Source of the DNA: Nitrososphaerota archaeon
GTDB taxonomy: Archaea; Thermoproteota; Nitrososphaeria; Nitrososphaerales; Nitrosopumilaceae
Assembly (NCBI GenBank): GCA_013288545.1
Contig: JABDBR010000002.1
Coordinates: 23,420-87,419 of the forward strand
Length of the DNA stretch: 64,000 nt
Reading direction: 5' to 3'
Under the pieces are notes generated by a model. That model worked only from the letters and a program-made list of their open reading frames with translations. It ran no database searches and was not told where the DNA came from. The position numbers were made by a program, and so were the translations under genes. Positions 8,845 to 17,212 of this stretch are shown here, piece by piece (the first letter of the stretch is position 1; the number at the start of each line of letters is the position of its first letter).

Positions 8845-9075
8845 ATGTCAGTAGATATGGCAGTAAAAGTACTTGATGAAAGCCTAAACAAGGTTGTGCT
8901 TATCAAGCTGAAAGGCGGCAAAGTGATAAGAGGCAACCTTCATGGTTTTGACCAACACATGAACCTGCTACTTGAATCTTCAGAAGAGATTCCTTCTGAA
9001 GGAGAGACAAAAAGCCTTGGAACCATAGTTGTCAGAGGAGACAACGTAGTTATCATATCTCCTCCACCAAAGTGA
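8845..9075 (+). CDS. LSm / Sm-like RNA-binding protein
   Basis: 76-residue Sm fold. Sm1 motif: [28 protein letters not shown] (about 18-45). Sm2 motif: [14 protein letters not shown] near the C-terminus. Expected to form a heptameric ring that binds U-rich RNA. It precedes L37e by 7 bases, an LSm-L37e pair widely conserved in archaea. Confidence 0.95.
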   Translation: MSVDMAVKVLDESLNKVVLIKLKGGKVIRGNLHGFDQHMNLLLESSEEIPSEGETKSLGTIVVRGDNVVIISPPPK

Positions 9076-9082
9076 GTGTATT

Positions 9083-9250
9083 ATGACTAAGGGTACCACC
9101 TCAATGGGAGGCTATACAAGGAAACACGTACATATCAGATGTAGAAGATGTGGAAAAAATGCTTACCATGTACGACACAAACGATGTGCTAGCTGTGGTT
9201 TTCCTGAGGCTAAAATAAGAAAGTACACCTGGATCAAATGGTATACCTAA
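9083..9250 (+). CDS. rpl37e: Ribosomal protein L37e (eL37)
   Basis: 55 residues, read directly from the sequence as it is shorter than most ORF cut-offs. It begins [10 protein letters not shown] and carries the zinc ribbon CRRCG (20-24) and CASCG (35-39), then the RKYTWIKW end typical of L37e. Start ATG at 9083, stop TAA at 9248-9250. The next gene's ATG follows without a gap. Confidence 0.95.
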   Translation: MTKGTTSMGGYTRKHVHIRCRRCGKNAYHVRHKRCASCGFPEAKIRKYTWIKWYT

Positions 9251-10189
9251 ATGGAAGAAATAGCGCTAGTTTTTAGCTCTCTGGCAGGCGCATGCACCGC
9301 GGTTGCATTAGACAAAGTTCCAAAAATAAAACGCAATAAACAAACTCCAACTATTAATTCTGCAATTACAAATCAATTACATTCACTAAGAATGGAAAAG
9401 GAAATACTATCAAAAACTATTACAAGACTTCACCAACAAGAGTCAGACGTTACAATAATTCAAAAAGACAAGCTCTTGCTTCGTTATCAGCATCAGCTTG
9501 GAACAGTCATTACCAAGATTGAAAAACTTGAGATTGCAAGCAAGTATCCAGATCTAGGCCCAGTTGGTGATAGTTTGATTTCACTAATGGATAATAGATT
9601 ATCGCAGTTAGATCAGAGATTACACGAGATTTCTTCAAAGATCACAGTAAATACGATCACTCAATCCAAACAATCTGAAAGACCGATTGAAACAATATTA
9701 GAAAATCCCCAAGTCAAGAAGATAGAACCTAAAATAGAGAATCAAAAAGAAAAGATCGAGATTCAAGAGGAGAGAATAGTAAAGCCAGAGTGGTTACCCC
9801 CAATGGAGATTCCAACATATGAAAAACATAGAACAGTAGAACTGAGCACCCTAACAGAGATCACAAATAAGATTCCACAGTTCCCAGCTGAATTCATTAG
9901 GCCTGTACAAATTGAACCACAGATTTCTCAAAAAATCATAGAACCGATAACAGTTGAAAAACCAATACTAGTATTACCTCAACCCATTACACAAAATGTA
10001 ACAGAAGAGATCTTACCAGAATTACCGAAACCAGAACTTGTACAAGAACCAGAAAGAAAGATTCAGCTTCCAACAGCAATCAAAATACCTGAAGAAGAGA
10101 AATTAGAAGATGATGACAAAGATTTGGATAAAATAAAAAGCGAAATAATGAAGGCATTATCAAAACTAGAACAAGTAGAGGTAGAATAA
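9251..10189 (+). CDS. Coiled-coil, Pro/Glu-rich protein of unknown function
   Basis: 312 residues, not recognised. The first 20 or so are hydrophobic and small (ALVFSSLAGACTAVALD), which may be a weak membrane anchor. A long helical, Gln/Glu/Lys-rich segment (about 40-155) looks like a coiled coil. A Pro/Ile/Glu-rich low-complexity stretch follows (about 160-285), and an acidic helix closes the protein. The ATG abuts the L37e stop, and the rpiA TTG directly follows its stop, so it is an operon member. Its place between a ribosomal protein and a sugar isomerase does not reveal a job. Confidence 0.75.
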   Translation: MEEIALVFSSLAGACTAVALDKVPKIKRNKQTPTINSAITNQLHSLRMEKEILSKTITRLHQQESDVTIIQKDKLLLRYQHQLGTVITKIEKLEIASKYPDLGPVGDSLISLMDNRLSQLDQRLHEISSKITVNTITQSKQSERPIETILENPQVKKIEPKIENQKEKIEIQEERIVKPEWLPPMEIPTYEKHRTVELSTLTEITNKIPQFPAEFIRPVQIEPQISQKIIEPITVEKPILVLPQPITQNVTEEILPELPKPELVQEPERKIQLPTAIKIPEEEKLEDDDKDLDKIKSEIMKALSKLEQVEVE

Positions 10190-10864
10190 TTGACAGTGGA
10201 TGATGCCATTGAGGCATTATCACCACAGGCGTTAAAGATGGTCAAGAACAATTTTGTCATAGGTCTTGGAAGTGGAAGAGCTGCAACATCCATAGTGAAG
10301 CTATTATCATCATACATTAAAAAGAACAAATTTTCTGTCAAAGCAATACCTACATCTTTACAGATCAAGATGGAAGCAGAAAGAGGAGGAATTCCAATAA
10401 TAGAGGCAGACCAGATTAATCATATTGATCTAGTCTTTGATGGTGCAGACCAAATAGATACAAAAGGAAATATGGTAAAAGGTGGGGGAGGGGCCCTCTT
10501 GCGAGAAAAAATCCTGATAAGCATTGCAAATAAAGTTGTAATAATTGCTGACGAATCAAAATTTGTCAAAAAACTTGATCGAAGTGTTCCCGTAGAAGTT
10601 TATCCATTTGCAAGAAATACAGCTGATATGCAAATAAGAAAATATGGTGGAAAGCCACACATTAGACTACTAGAGCGCGGTTATCCATTTGTAACCGAGA
10701 ATGGAAATATCATATTGGATTGCGACTTTGGTCAAATACAAAATCCCAAAGAACTTGCAACAAAGATAATAGAGATTCCCGGTGTCATAGAGGTAGGAAT
10801 ATTTCCAAAACCAGACATTATTTACAAGGCAAAAAAAAATGGCAAGTATGAAATCATACGATAA
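10190..10864 (+). CDS. rpiA: Ribose-5-phosphate isomerase A
   Basis: 224 residues, normal length. It interconverts ribose 5-phosphate and ribulose 5-phosphate. Motifs: GLGSGRAA near 25-32 (phosphate loop), the DGADQID segment (about 85-91) with catalytic acid, and the KGGGGALLREK loop (about 97-107). The start is TTG immediately after the preceding stop. Confidence 0.95.
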   Translation: MTVDDAIEALSPQALKMVKNNFVIGLGSGRAATSIVKLLSSYIKKNKFSVKAIPTSLQIKMEAERGGIPIIEADQINHIDLVFDGADQIDTKGNMVKGGGGALLREKILISIANKVVIIADESKFVKKLDRSVPVEVYPFARNTADMQIRKYGGKPHIRLLERGYPFVTENGNIILDCDFGQIQNPKELATKIIEIPGVIEVGIFPKPDIIYKAKKNGKYEIIR

Positions 10865-10885
10865 CATCAGGATGTGAATTACACT

Positions 10886-11794
10886 ATGAAATGTGATCGT
10901 TGTGAAAATATGGTTGTTTACTCTCGAAAATATTCTGGGGAAAATCTTTGTTCTAGATGTTTTTCGAATTCAATTGTAAACAAAACTACAAGAACGATAT
11001 CAAAGTACAACATGATAAAACCTGGTGATGTCGTAGGAGTTGCAGTATCAGGCGGAAAAGATTCTCTTTCTTTGTTACAAGCATTAAAAGAAATTTCTCA
11101 GGATCATAACTTTACGCTAAAAGCGATTACAGTGGATGAAGGAATTCCAGGATATAGGGATGAGGCTCTAAAAATTGTGGAGGATTTTTGTAAAAAAATG
11201 GATGTAGAGCACAAGGTGTATCAATATAGTTCTCTTTTCGGTACAACTTTAGAACAAACCTTAGAGGTTAGAGGTGACGAAAAAGTTTCATCTTGCTCCA
11301 TATGTGGGATATTAAGAAGAAGAGCAATTGATTTTGGTGCCATTGACCTCAAAGTTGACGTAATTGCAACAGGTCATAACTTGGATGACATGTTACAGAC
11401 TTTTATAATAAACCTCATTTCAGGAGACACAAAAAAAATTGGCTGGATGGATCCTGATACTTCTGAAAATAAGACACGAAAGATAAAGCCATTTTGTGAG
11501 ATTTATGAAAATGAGATTGTATTTTATGCATTTACAAATGAAATTCCATTTCAATCAGAAGAATGTCCCCATATGAACGAGGGAATCCGAACTGAGATTC
11601 GTAATTTTCTAAATTCCTTAGAAAAAACACATAGTGGTATCAAAAATAACATGTACAAATCAATTCTAAAGATCTCCACTACCCTCAAAAATTCTAACAA
11701 TTCAGAATGGAGGACTTGCTCAAAATGCGGAAATGAGTGCACCGGAGAGATATGCTCCGTCTGCAATACATTGACTAATCTTCGATTAAACTAA
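10886..11794 (+). CDS. tRNA 2-thiolation protein, Ncs6/TtuA family
   Basis: About 302 residues. It has an N-terminal zinc ribbon (CDRC and CSRC), the PP-loop ATPase motif SGGKDS, a CSICG pair and the GHNLDDMLQTF segment of the TtuA/Ncs6/CTU1 family, and a C-terminal second zinc ribbon (CSKCG...CSVC). These enzymes adenylate a tRNA uridine and insert sulfur taken from a ubiquitin-like carrier. Such a carrier/E1 fusion is encoded at 25672-26988. The start is placed at ATG 10886 because an AGGATGTGA stretch lies just upstream; a GTG at 10874 is possible. Confidence 0.88.
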   Translation: MKCDRCENMVVYSRKYSGENLCSRCFSNSIVNKTTRTISKYNMIKPGDVVGVAVSGGKDSLSLLQALKEISQDHNFTLKAITVDEGIPGYRDEALKIVEDFCKKMDVEHKVYQYSSLFGTTLEQTLEVRGDEKVSSCSICGILRRRAIDFGAIDLKVDVIATGHNLDDMLQTFIINLISGDTKKIGWMDPDTSENKTRKIKPFCEIYENEIVFYAFTNEIPFQSEECPHMNEGIRTEIRNFLNSLEKTHSGIKNNMYKSILKISTTLKNSNNSEWRTCSKCGNECTGEICSVCNTLTNLRLN

Positions 11795-11833
11795 CCCTAA
11801 TGCACATAAAGAACTTGTAATTACAATAAATTT

Positions 11834-12150
11834 GGTAGTAGGTAGGGTTGGGGCGCTAGCCGTGCCCTGTCTCTGAAACCGGCTATATGCAGAGACCAGT
11901 AACTGCTGGATAAATCTCTAGATAGACGGTACTCGCTTGACTTGCGGATATGAAATCACGCCGAAGCGGGTGGATACAGGACTGAGGTTGTCCGAAGGGA
12001 TAACTCTCAAGTTCTAACTGCCGAAAGGGATGAGGTCCGGGAGGGAGCAATCCTAAGGTAGAGCATCCACGCTGCTTCGTCTACGTGGCGGATCTTGCTT
12101 GACTTGAGATGAGACCGCTTGTCTAGACTGGAACTAGCGGATCTACTACC
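11834..12150 (+). ncRNA. Signal recognition particle RNA (7S RNA)
   Basis: A 386-base gap between genes holds a GC-rich structured RNA of about 317 bases. The 5' end GGTAGTAG and the 3' end CTACTACC pair to close the molecule. The helix 8 signature is clear at about 12033-12058: GAGGTCC, a GGGA tetraloop (GNRA type), then GGAGCAATCC, which corresponds to the SRP54-binding site of SRP RNAs. The 5' segment fits an archaeal Alu domain. Ends are estimated from the closing helix. A T-rich stretch follows the 3' end. Confidence 0.92.
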
Positions 12151-12180
12151 TTAATATTCTTAAATTAGACTAGGAACAAC

Positions 12181-12510
12181 ATGGAAGGATTAATCTCTGG
12201 AAAGAAGAGAACTTATGATGAATTCAGATCAAGCATACCCTCCAGTGTAGTAACACTGTTTGATGAACTCCGCAGTTATTGCTTGACACTTGGAAGAAAT
12301 GTAATTGAAGATGTTCGTATGCACAGAGTTGTATTTGCAAAATCAATTACATTTAGAAGTTTTGCAGACATTGAACCTCAACGAGACTTTGTCACAATAA
12401 AGATCAAAAGAGATAGAAAAGAGCCAGAAAAAGAAATACAAGTAAAAGTAAACGATAATCTTGATGAGATCAAAAAACTTCTTTTGGATGCATATACTAG
12501 CATCCATTAA
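12181..12510 (+). CDS. DUF5655-like small protein
   Basis: 109 residues. The segment SSVVTLFDELRSYCLTLG...VFAKSITFRSFADIEPQRDFVTIKIK resembles the DUF5655 domain, a small alpha/beta domain found alone or attached to restriction-type and transport-annotated proteins. The C-terminal helix DNLDEIKKLLLDAYTSI is also family-like. No catalytic residues are obvious. It starts about 30 bases after the SRP RNA end, and its stop overlaps that of convergent acylphosphatase by 4 bases. Function unknown. Confidence 0.7.
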   Translation: MEGLISGKKRTYDEFRSSIPSSVVTLFDELRSYCLTLGRNVIEDVRMHRVVFAKSITFRSFADIEPQRDFVTIKIKRDRKEPEKEIQVKVNDNLDEIKKLLLDAYTSIH

Positions 12511-12785
12511 TAACGAATTTCAAAATCAGAAAATTCTCCAACATAATTTTCCTCAGTAATTTTTAATTCTGTTACAACTGCACCAGCAGAACCAAAGCGA
12601 GCCCATTCTACTACCGCATCTACGCTTGAATCATTTCCTTCCAGAGTTGCTTCTACGTTATCATCCGGAAGATTTCTTACCCATCCTAAAACATTATTTT
12701 TTTCAGCTGTTTCCATCATTCCTTGACGAAAGTAAACACCTTGGACTCGTCCTGTTATCAAAAGATGAACTCTCTTTGAATCCAT
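12507..12785 (-). CDS. acyP: Acylphosphatase
   Basis: 92 residues, normal size. The substrate loop GRVQGVYFRQGM (about 12-23) has the catalytic arginine, and GWVRNLPDDNVEATLEG contains the catalytic asparagine. Hydrolyses carboxyl-phosphate bonds. It lies 41 bases downstream of L2. Confidence 0.95.
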   Translation of the reverse strand: MDSKRVHLLITGRVQGVYFRQGMMETAEKNNVLGWVRNLPDDNVEATLEGNDSSVDAVVEWARFGSAGAVVTELKITEENYVGEFSDFEIRY

Positions 12786-12826
12786 GGTGTTTTTATTTTT
12801 TAAAACTACTAATTAGTCTTGAGAGA

Positions 12827-13558
12827 TTATTCGCGCTCTTTCATTCTGGATCGGCCAGTCTTTCTAGCTGCGATGCTTCCAACCTTACGTCCAGGTGGAG
12901 CGTTTCGTGATACGGTAGAGCTTCTTCCAACATGTTGATGTCTTCCACCACCGTGTGGGTGTACATATACAGCTTGAGCAACACCTCTGACTATTGGATA
13001 TTTGTGTCCCTTGGAACGTTTTCTTCTCCATGCAGGTCCAGCTCTCATAAATGGCCTATCACCAACACCGCCTCCAGCAAGAACTCCTATCATGGCTCTG
13101 TTCTGTGGATTAAGGGTCGTAAATTTTCCAGATGGTAGTTTTATTGTTACACCTTCAGAACTATGTGAAAATACTGTTGCATATGTACCAGCAGATTTTA
13201 CTATTGCTCCCCCATCACCAAAATGTTTCTCGACATTACATACTATAGTACCATCAGGAATGTTTTGAACACTAATTACGTTACCTGGAGAAATATTAGA
13301 TTTTAGACCAAATTGAAATTTAGAACCAATTTTGGTACCAAGAACAGATGGAACAAAAGACTGTAAACCAGTTTCAAATTGGACTTTAGCAAGAGGAGCA
13401 TCTCTTCCGGTTTCATGAACAATATCTATCACTTTAGCTTCATGTTGTTCTGCCAATGGGAATCGAGGATATTTGGCTGGGAGTAACTTTCCAGTAGACG
13501 CAGCACGGAACTGCATTCCTCCTCTACCTCGTCTTCTTACTAGTGGTCGCTTACCCAA
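12827..13558 (-). CDS. rpl2: Ribosomal protein L2 (uL2)
   Basis: 243 residues. The conserved peptidyl-transferase-proximal segment with VHPHGGGRHQHVG is present near residue 200, with GGGVGDRPFMRAGPAW before it. Normal archaeal length. Here it is not next to L3, L4, L23 or S19, its usual S10-cluster partners; its neighbours are acylphosphatase and the divergent Cdc48 gene. Confidence 0.96.
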   Translation of the reverse strand: MGKRPLVRRRGRGGMQFRAASTGKLLPAKYPRFPLAEQHEAKVIDIVHETGRDAPLAKVQFETGLQSFVPSVLGTKIGSKFQFGLKSNISPGNVISVQNIPDGTIVCNVEKHFGDGGAIVKSAGTYATVFSHSSEGVTIKLPSGKFTTLNPQNRAMIGVLAGGGVGDRPFMRAGPAWRRKRSKGHKYPIVRGVAQAVYVHPHGGGRHQHVGRSSTVSRNAPPGRKVGSIAARKTGRSRMKERE

Positions 13559-13627
13559 AGTACCCGTTTTGGTTTATCCTGTAAATTTTAATCTTCTGGT
13601 CCTTTGTTTCGGATCAAAGACGACAAA

Positions 13628-13640
13628 GGTATAAAAATTA
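13628..13640 (+). promoter_or_regulatory. Box A of the Cdc48 gene
   Basis: GGTATAAAAATTA is centred about 27 bases before the GTG start at 13660, consistent with a leaderless transcript. It is the clearest TATA element in the window. Confidence 0.6.
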
Positions 13641-13659
13641 GTTTGAGGGTGCTAAAACT

Positions 13660-15861
13660 GTGAGCCAGAACACACTCTCCCTTAAGGTACTTGAGGCTTA
13701 TACTCGTGATGTCGGGAGAGGAGTGGCACGTATTGATTATGATTCTATGGATTCACTTGGGGCGTCTACAGGCGATGTTATTGAAATTAAGGGAAAAAGA
13801 AGGACTGTAGCCAAGTGTTTACCACTCTATCCTTCTGACGAGGGAAAGGGGATTATCAGGGTAGATGGATTGGTTCGAAATAACGCAGGTATTGCAATTG
13901 GTGATACTGTTGCGGTAAGAAAGATCAAGGCAGTAGCTGCTGAAAAAGTAGTTGTTGCCCCATTAGAGGCAATACCACCAATCGATGAGAGATATCTTGC
14001 AGATGCATTAGAAAGTGTGCCATTGATAAAAGGAGACAATGTAATGGTACCTTATTTTGGTGGAAGACTAACTTTTCAAGTCATTGGTGTTACACCTGCA
14101 GCTGACGCCGTACTTGTCACACAAAAAACAGTGTTCCACATTGCAGAAAAAGGAGAGACTCTTCGCGGTGTACCTCAGGTAACCTATGAAGATATTGGAG
14201 GATTAACTGATGAAATTAAGAAAGTTCGTGAAATGATAGAACTTCCTCTAAGACATCCAGAAATTTTTGAAAAGCTTGGAATTGAAGCTCCAAAAGGAGT
14301 ATTATTGTATGGACCTCCTGGAACTGGAAAAACATTGTTAGCAAAAGCTGTTGCAAATGAGAGCAATGCTCATTTCATTAGCATATCAGGACCAGAGATA
14401 ATGAGCAAGTTTTACGGTGAAAGTGAAGCTAGATTAAGAGAAATTTTCAAGGAAGCAAAAGAGAAATCTCCATCCATCATATTTATTGACGAAATTGATT
14501 CGATAGCTCCAAAAAGAGAAGAGGTGACTGGAGAGGTAGAAAGAAGAGTAGTTTCCCAATTACTTTCCCTAATGGATGGTCTTGAAGCTAGAGGAAAGGT
14601 AATTGTAATAGCTGCAACCAATAGACCAAACGCAATTGATCCAGCTCTTAGAAGACCTGGAAGATTTGATAGAGAAATTGAGATCAAAGTACCAGACAAG
14701 AAGGGTAGAAAAGATATTTTACTAATACATACAAGAAACATGCCTCTCAGTGATGACGTTAATTCTGATAAAATTGCAGCAATAAGCCACGGTTATGTCG
14801 GCGCTGATTTAGAATATCTATGCAAAGAAGCTGCAATGAAATGTCTTAGAAGACTACTTCCAGAACTTAACATGGAAGATGAGAAACTTCCACCAGAGAC
14901 ACTTGATAAACTAGTAGTCAATGGTGATGATTTCCAGAATGCAATAAGAGAGGTTACACCATCAGGAATGCGTGAAGTATTTATTGAAAATCCCGATGTA
15001 AGTTGGGACGAAGTTGGCGGACTTGAAAGTGTTAAGCGTGAACTACAAGAGGCTGTAGAATGGCCAATGAAATATCCCACCCTATATTCAAAGCTAGGAC
15101 ACAGAATGCCAAGAGGAATATTGTTACACGGTCCTAGTGGAACCGGTAAAACTCTGATGGCAAAAGCTGTTGCAACTGAAAGTGAAGCCAATTTTATTTC
15201 CGTAAGAGGACCAGAATTACTCTCAAAGTGGGTAGGCGAATCAGAACGTGGAATAAGGGAAATATTCAGACGAGCAAGACAGGCATCGCCTTGTGTGATA
15301 TTTTTTGATGAGATTGACTCTATTGCCCCAATACGTGGAGTAGGAGGTGAAACAGCGGTGACAGAGAGAGTAGTAAGTCAGCTTTTAACTGAATTAGACG
15401 GAATAGAAAGTTTGCATGGAGTTGTTGTGCTTGCTGCAACCAACAGAGCTGACATGATAGATACAGCGTTGCTCAGACCAGGTAGATTTGACAAGATAAT
15501 ACTTGTTCCGTTACCAGACAAGGAAGGAAGGAAGAAGATTTTGGAGATAAATACAAAGGAAATTCCAGTGATAAGAGAATCCATGGTAAATAGCATAAAG
15601 AATCCAGATTATGTAGACATTGACAAGATCGCAGAGGCAACTGATGGAATGAGTGGTGCAGACGTAGCATCAATAGCAAATACTGCAGTATCACTTGTAA
15701 TACATGAATTTCTTGACAAGTATCCTGATCAAAAAGAAGCTGAGAAACAGGCTACAGAGGCAAAGGTTACCATGAGACATTTTGAAGAGGCTGTAAGAAA
15801 AGTAAAGACACAAAAGGAATTAAAGATAGGCGAAAAGGTCGCAGTTCCATACTATAGGTAA
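13660..15861 (+). CDS. cdc48: Cdc48/VCP AAA+ unfoldase
   Basis: 733 residues. An N domain (about 1-175, double-psi barrel plus beta half) is followed by two AAA+ modules. Walker A1 is GPPGTGKT (218-225) with Walker B FIDEIDS; Walker A2 is GPSGTGKT (about 491-498) with Walker B FFDEIDS. Arginine fingers are present in [10 protein letters not shown] and [10 protein letters not shown]. It threads ubiquitin-like-tagged or damaged proteins. The last residues, PYYR, fit an HbYX proteasome-docking tail. The start is GTG, with a box A 27 bases upstream. Confidence 0.96.
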   Translation: MSQNTLSLKVLEAYTRDVGRGVARIDYDSMDSLGASTGDVIEIKGKRRTVAKCLPLYPSDEGKGIIRVDGLVRNNAGIAIGDTVAVRKIKAVAAEKVVVAPLEAIPPIDERYLADALESVPLIKGDNVMVPYFGGRLTFQVIGVTPAADAVLVTQKTVFHIAEKGETLRGVPQVTYEDIGGLTDEIKKVREMIELPLRHPEIFEKLGIEAPKGVLLYGPPGTGKTLLAKAVANESNAHFISISGPEIMSKFYGESEARLREIFKEAKEKSPSIIFIDEIDSIAPKREEVTGEVERRVVSQLLSLMDGLEARGKVIVIAATNRPNAIDPALRRPGRFDREIEIKVPDKKGRKDILLIHTRNMPLSDDVNSDKIAAISHGYVGADLEYLCKEAAMKCLRRLLPELNMEDEKLPPETLDKLVVNGDDFQNAIREVTPSGMREVFIENPDVSWDEVGGLESVKRELQEAVEWPMKYPTLYSKLGHRMPRGILLHGPSGTGKTLMAKAVATESEANFISVRGPELLSKWVGESERGIREIFRRARQASPCVIFFDEIDSIAPIRGVGGETAVTERVVSQLLTELDGIESLHGVVVLAATNRADMIDTALLRPGRFDKIILVPLPDKEGRKKILEINTKEIPVIRESMVNSIKNPDYVDIDKIAEATDGMSGADVASIANTAVSLVIHEFLDKYPDQKEAEKQATEAKVTMRHFEEAVRKVKTQKELKIGEKVAVPYYR

Positions 15862-15873
15862 TTTTAATAAAAT
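15862..15873 (+). promoter_or_regulatory. Box A of the gatD gene
   Basis: TTTTAATAAAAT is centred about 27 bases before the ATG at 15894, overlapping the end of the Cdc48 gene region. Position supports a separate, leaderless gatD transcript. Confidence 0.5.
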
Positions 15874-15893
15874 AACTTTTCTAATCCTAGTAA

Positions 15894-17180
15894 ATGTCAC
15901 AATTTGGATACAAGGGTAAAGGACTAGAATTTCTTACAAGTAATAAGATAGAGATAGGAAGCCAGGTAAAGATTCATGCTGATTTGATTTATTCTGGAGT
16001 CATAATGCCAAGATATGAACACAGTGATGACCATCATATCGTTTTAAAACTAAAAAGTGGATACAACATAGGATTAGAACTTGATAAGATAAAAAAAATA
16101 GAGATAGAGGCAGCACCCACAATAAAAAAAGAAATCATTCATAATAATTCAAAACCAAATACAAAACTTCCAAAAATTCTCCTATTATCAACAGGTGGGA
16201 CAATTGCGAGTAGGATAGACTATAGAACTGGTGCGGTCACCCCCGCCCTTACTGCTGCAGAGCTTAATGCAAGTGTTCCAGAACTTTCAATTATCGCCAA
16301 CATAGATACCGAAGTACTTTTCTCAGAATATTCTGAAAATTTACTTCCAGAGCATTGGATAAAGATTGCAGAGAAACTTGATTCTTATTCCACATCAGAG
16401 TATGATGGAATCATAGTAGCTCATGGTACAGATACTATGCAATATACAGCATCGGCATTAGCATTTTCCCTTGCAGGATTTCCAAAACCAGTTGCTCTAG
16501 TAGGTTCCCAGAGATCATCAGATAGACCATCCTCAGATGCAGCATTGAATTTAATTGCGGCAACAAGATTTTTGACAGAAGTACATTCTCCCGGAATTTT
16601 TGTAATAATGCATAATAATTCAAGTGATGATGAAATTGCCTGCAACTGGGCAACGCGTGTAAGAAAAAACCATACCAGTAGACGAGATGCGTTCAAGACA
16701 ATAGGAGGTCCTCCAGCATACATCGTAAAGACAAATAGTATTGAAAAAGATAAGCTGTTCGATATCCCTAAAAGAGAATACGTGCCAAAGATCAAGTTTG
16801 ATAGTCGTGTCCTGTTGTTGAAATATTATCCAGGGTTTGATTCCAAGGTTATTGATTACGCCATAGATTCTGGATATAGAGGAATAGTCATAGAGGGAAC
16901 TGGACTTGGACATGTAGGCAAGACAATGTACGGAGCAATTGAAAAGGCAAAGAAAAAGGGATTATTCGTTGGAATGACATCTCAGTGTATTGATGGAATT
17001 GTAAGAATGACAGTATATGACAGCGGAAGAGATCTCTTGAATCTAGGAGTCATACCACTTGGAAATACGATACCCGAGACAGCTCTTGTGAAAACAATGT
17101 GGGCGTTAGCTAATTCCAAAGATGTTGATGAAATGACAAAACTAATGAAAGAAAACATCGCGCTTGAATTTTCAGACTAA
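15894..17180 (+). CDS. gatD: Glu-tRNA(Gln) amidotransferase subunit D
   Basis: 428 residues. An N-terminal beta domain (about 1-85) precedes an L-asparaginase-type glutaminase domain. The first catalytic threonine is in STGGTIASR (about 99-107) and the second in AHGTDTMQYTASA (about 176-188). It releases ammonia from glutamine and passes it to GatE, which converts misacylated Glu-tRNA(Gln) to Gln-tRNA(Gln). GatDE is found only in archaea. gatE follows after 32 bases. Confidence 0.96.
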   Translation: MSQFGYKGKGLEFLTSNKIEIGSQVKIHADLIYSGVIMPRYEHSDDHHIVLKLKSGYNIGLELDKIKKIEIEAAPTIKKEIIHNNSKPNTKLPKILLLSTGGTIASRIDYRTGAVTPALTAAELNASVPELSIIANIDTEVLFSEYSENLLPEHWIKIAEKLDSYSTSEYDGIIVAHGTDTMQYTASALAFSLAGFPKPVALVGSQRSSDRPSSDAALNLIAATRFLTEVHSPGIFVIMHNNSSDDEIACNWATRVRKNHTSRRDAFKTIGGPPAYIVKTNSIEKDKLFDIPKREYVPKIKFDSRVLLLKYYPGFDSKVIDYAIDSGYRGIVIEGTGLGHVGKTMYGAIEKAKKKGLFVGMTSQCIDGIVRMTVYDSGRDLLNLGVIPLGNTIPETALVKTMWALANSKDVDEMTKLMKENIALEFSD

Positions 17181-17190
17181 GCTTTAAAAC
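17181..17190 (+). promoter_or_regulatory. Box A of the gatE gene
   Basis: GCTTTAAAAC, right after the gatD stop, is centred about 27 bases before the GTG at 17213. It suggests gatE can be transcribed independently of gatD as a leaderless mRNA. Confidence 0.45.
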
Positions 17191-17212
17191 AAGTATAGGA
17201 ATAAAATTACAA

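Noticed and set aside
15378..15694. Antisense frames within the Cdc48 gene
   Set aside because: Shadows of a highly conserved coding region on the plus strand.
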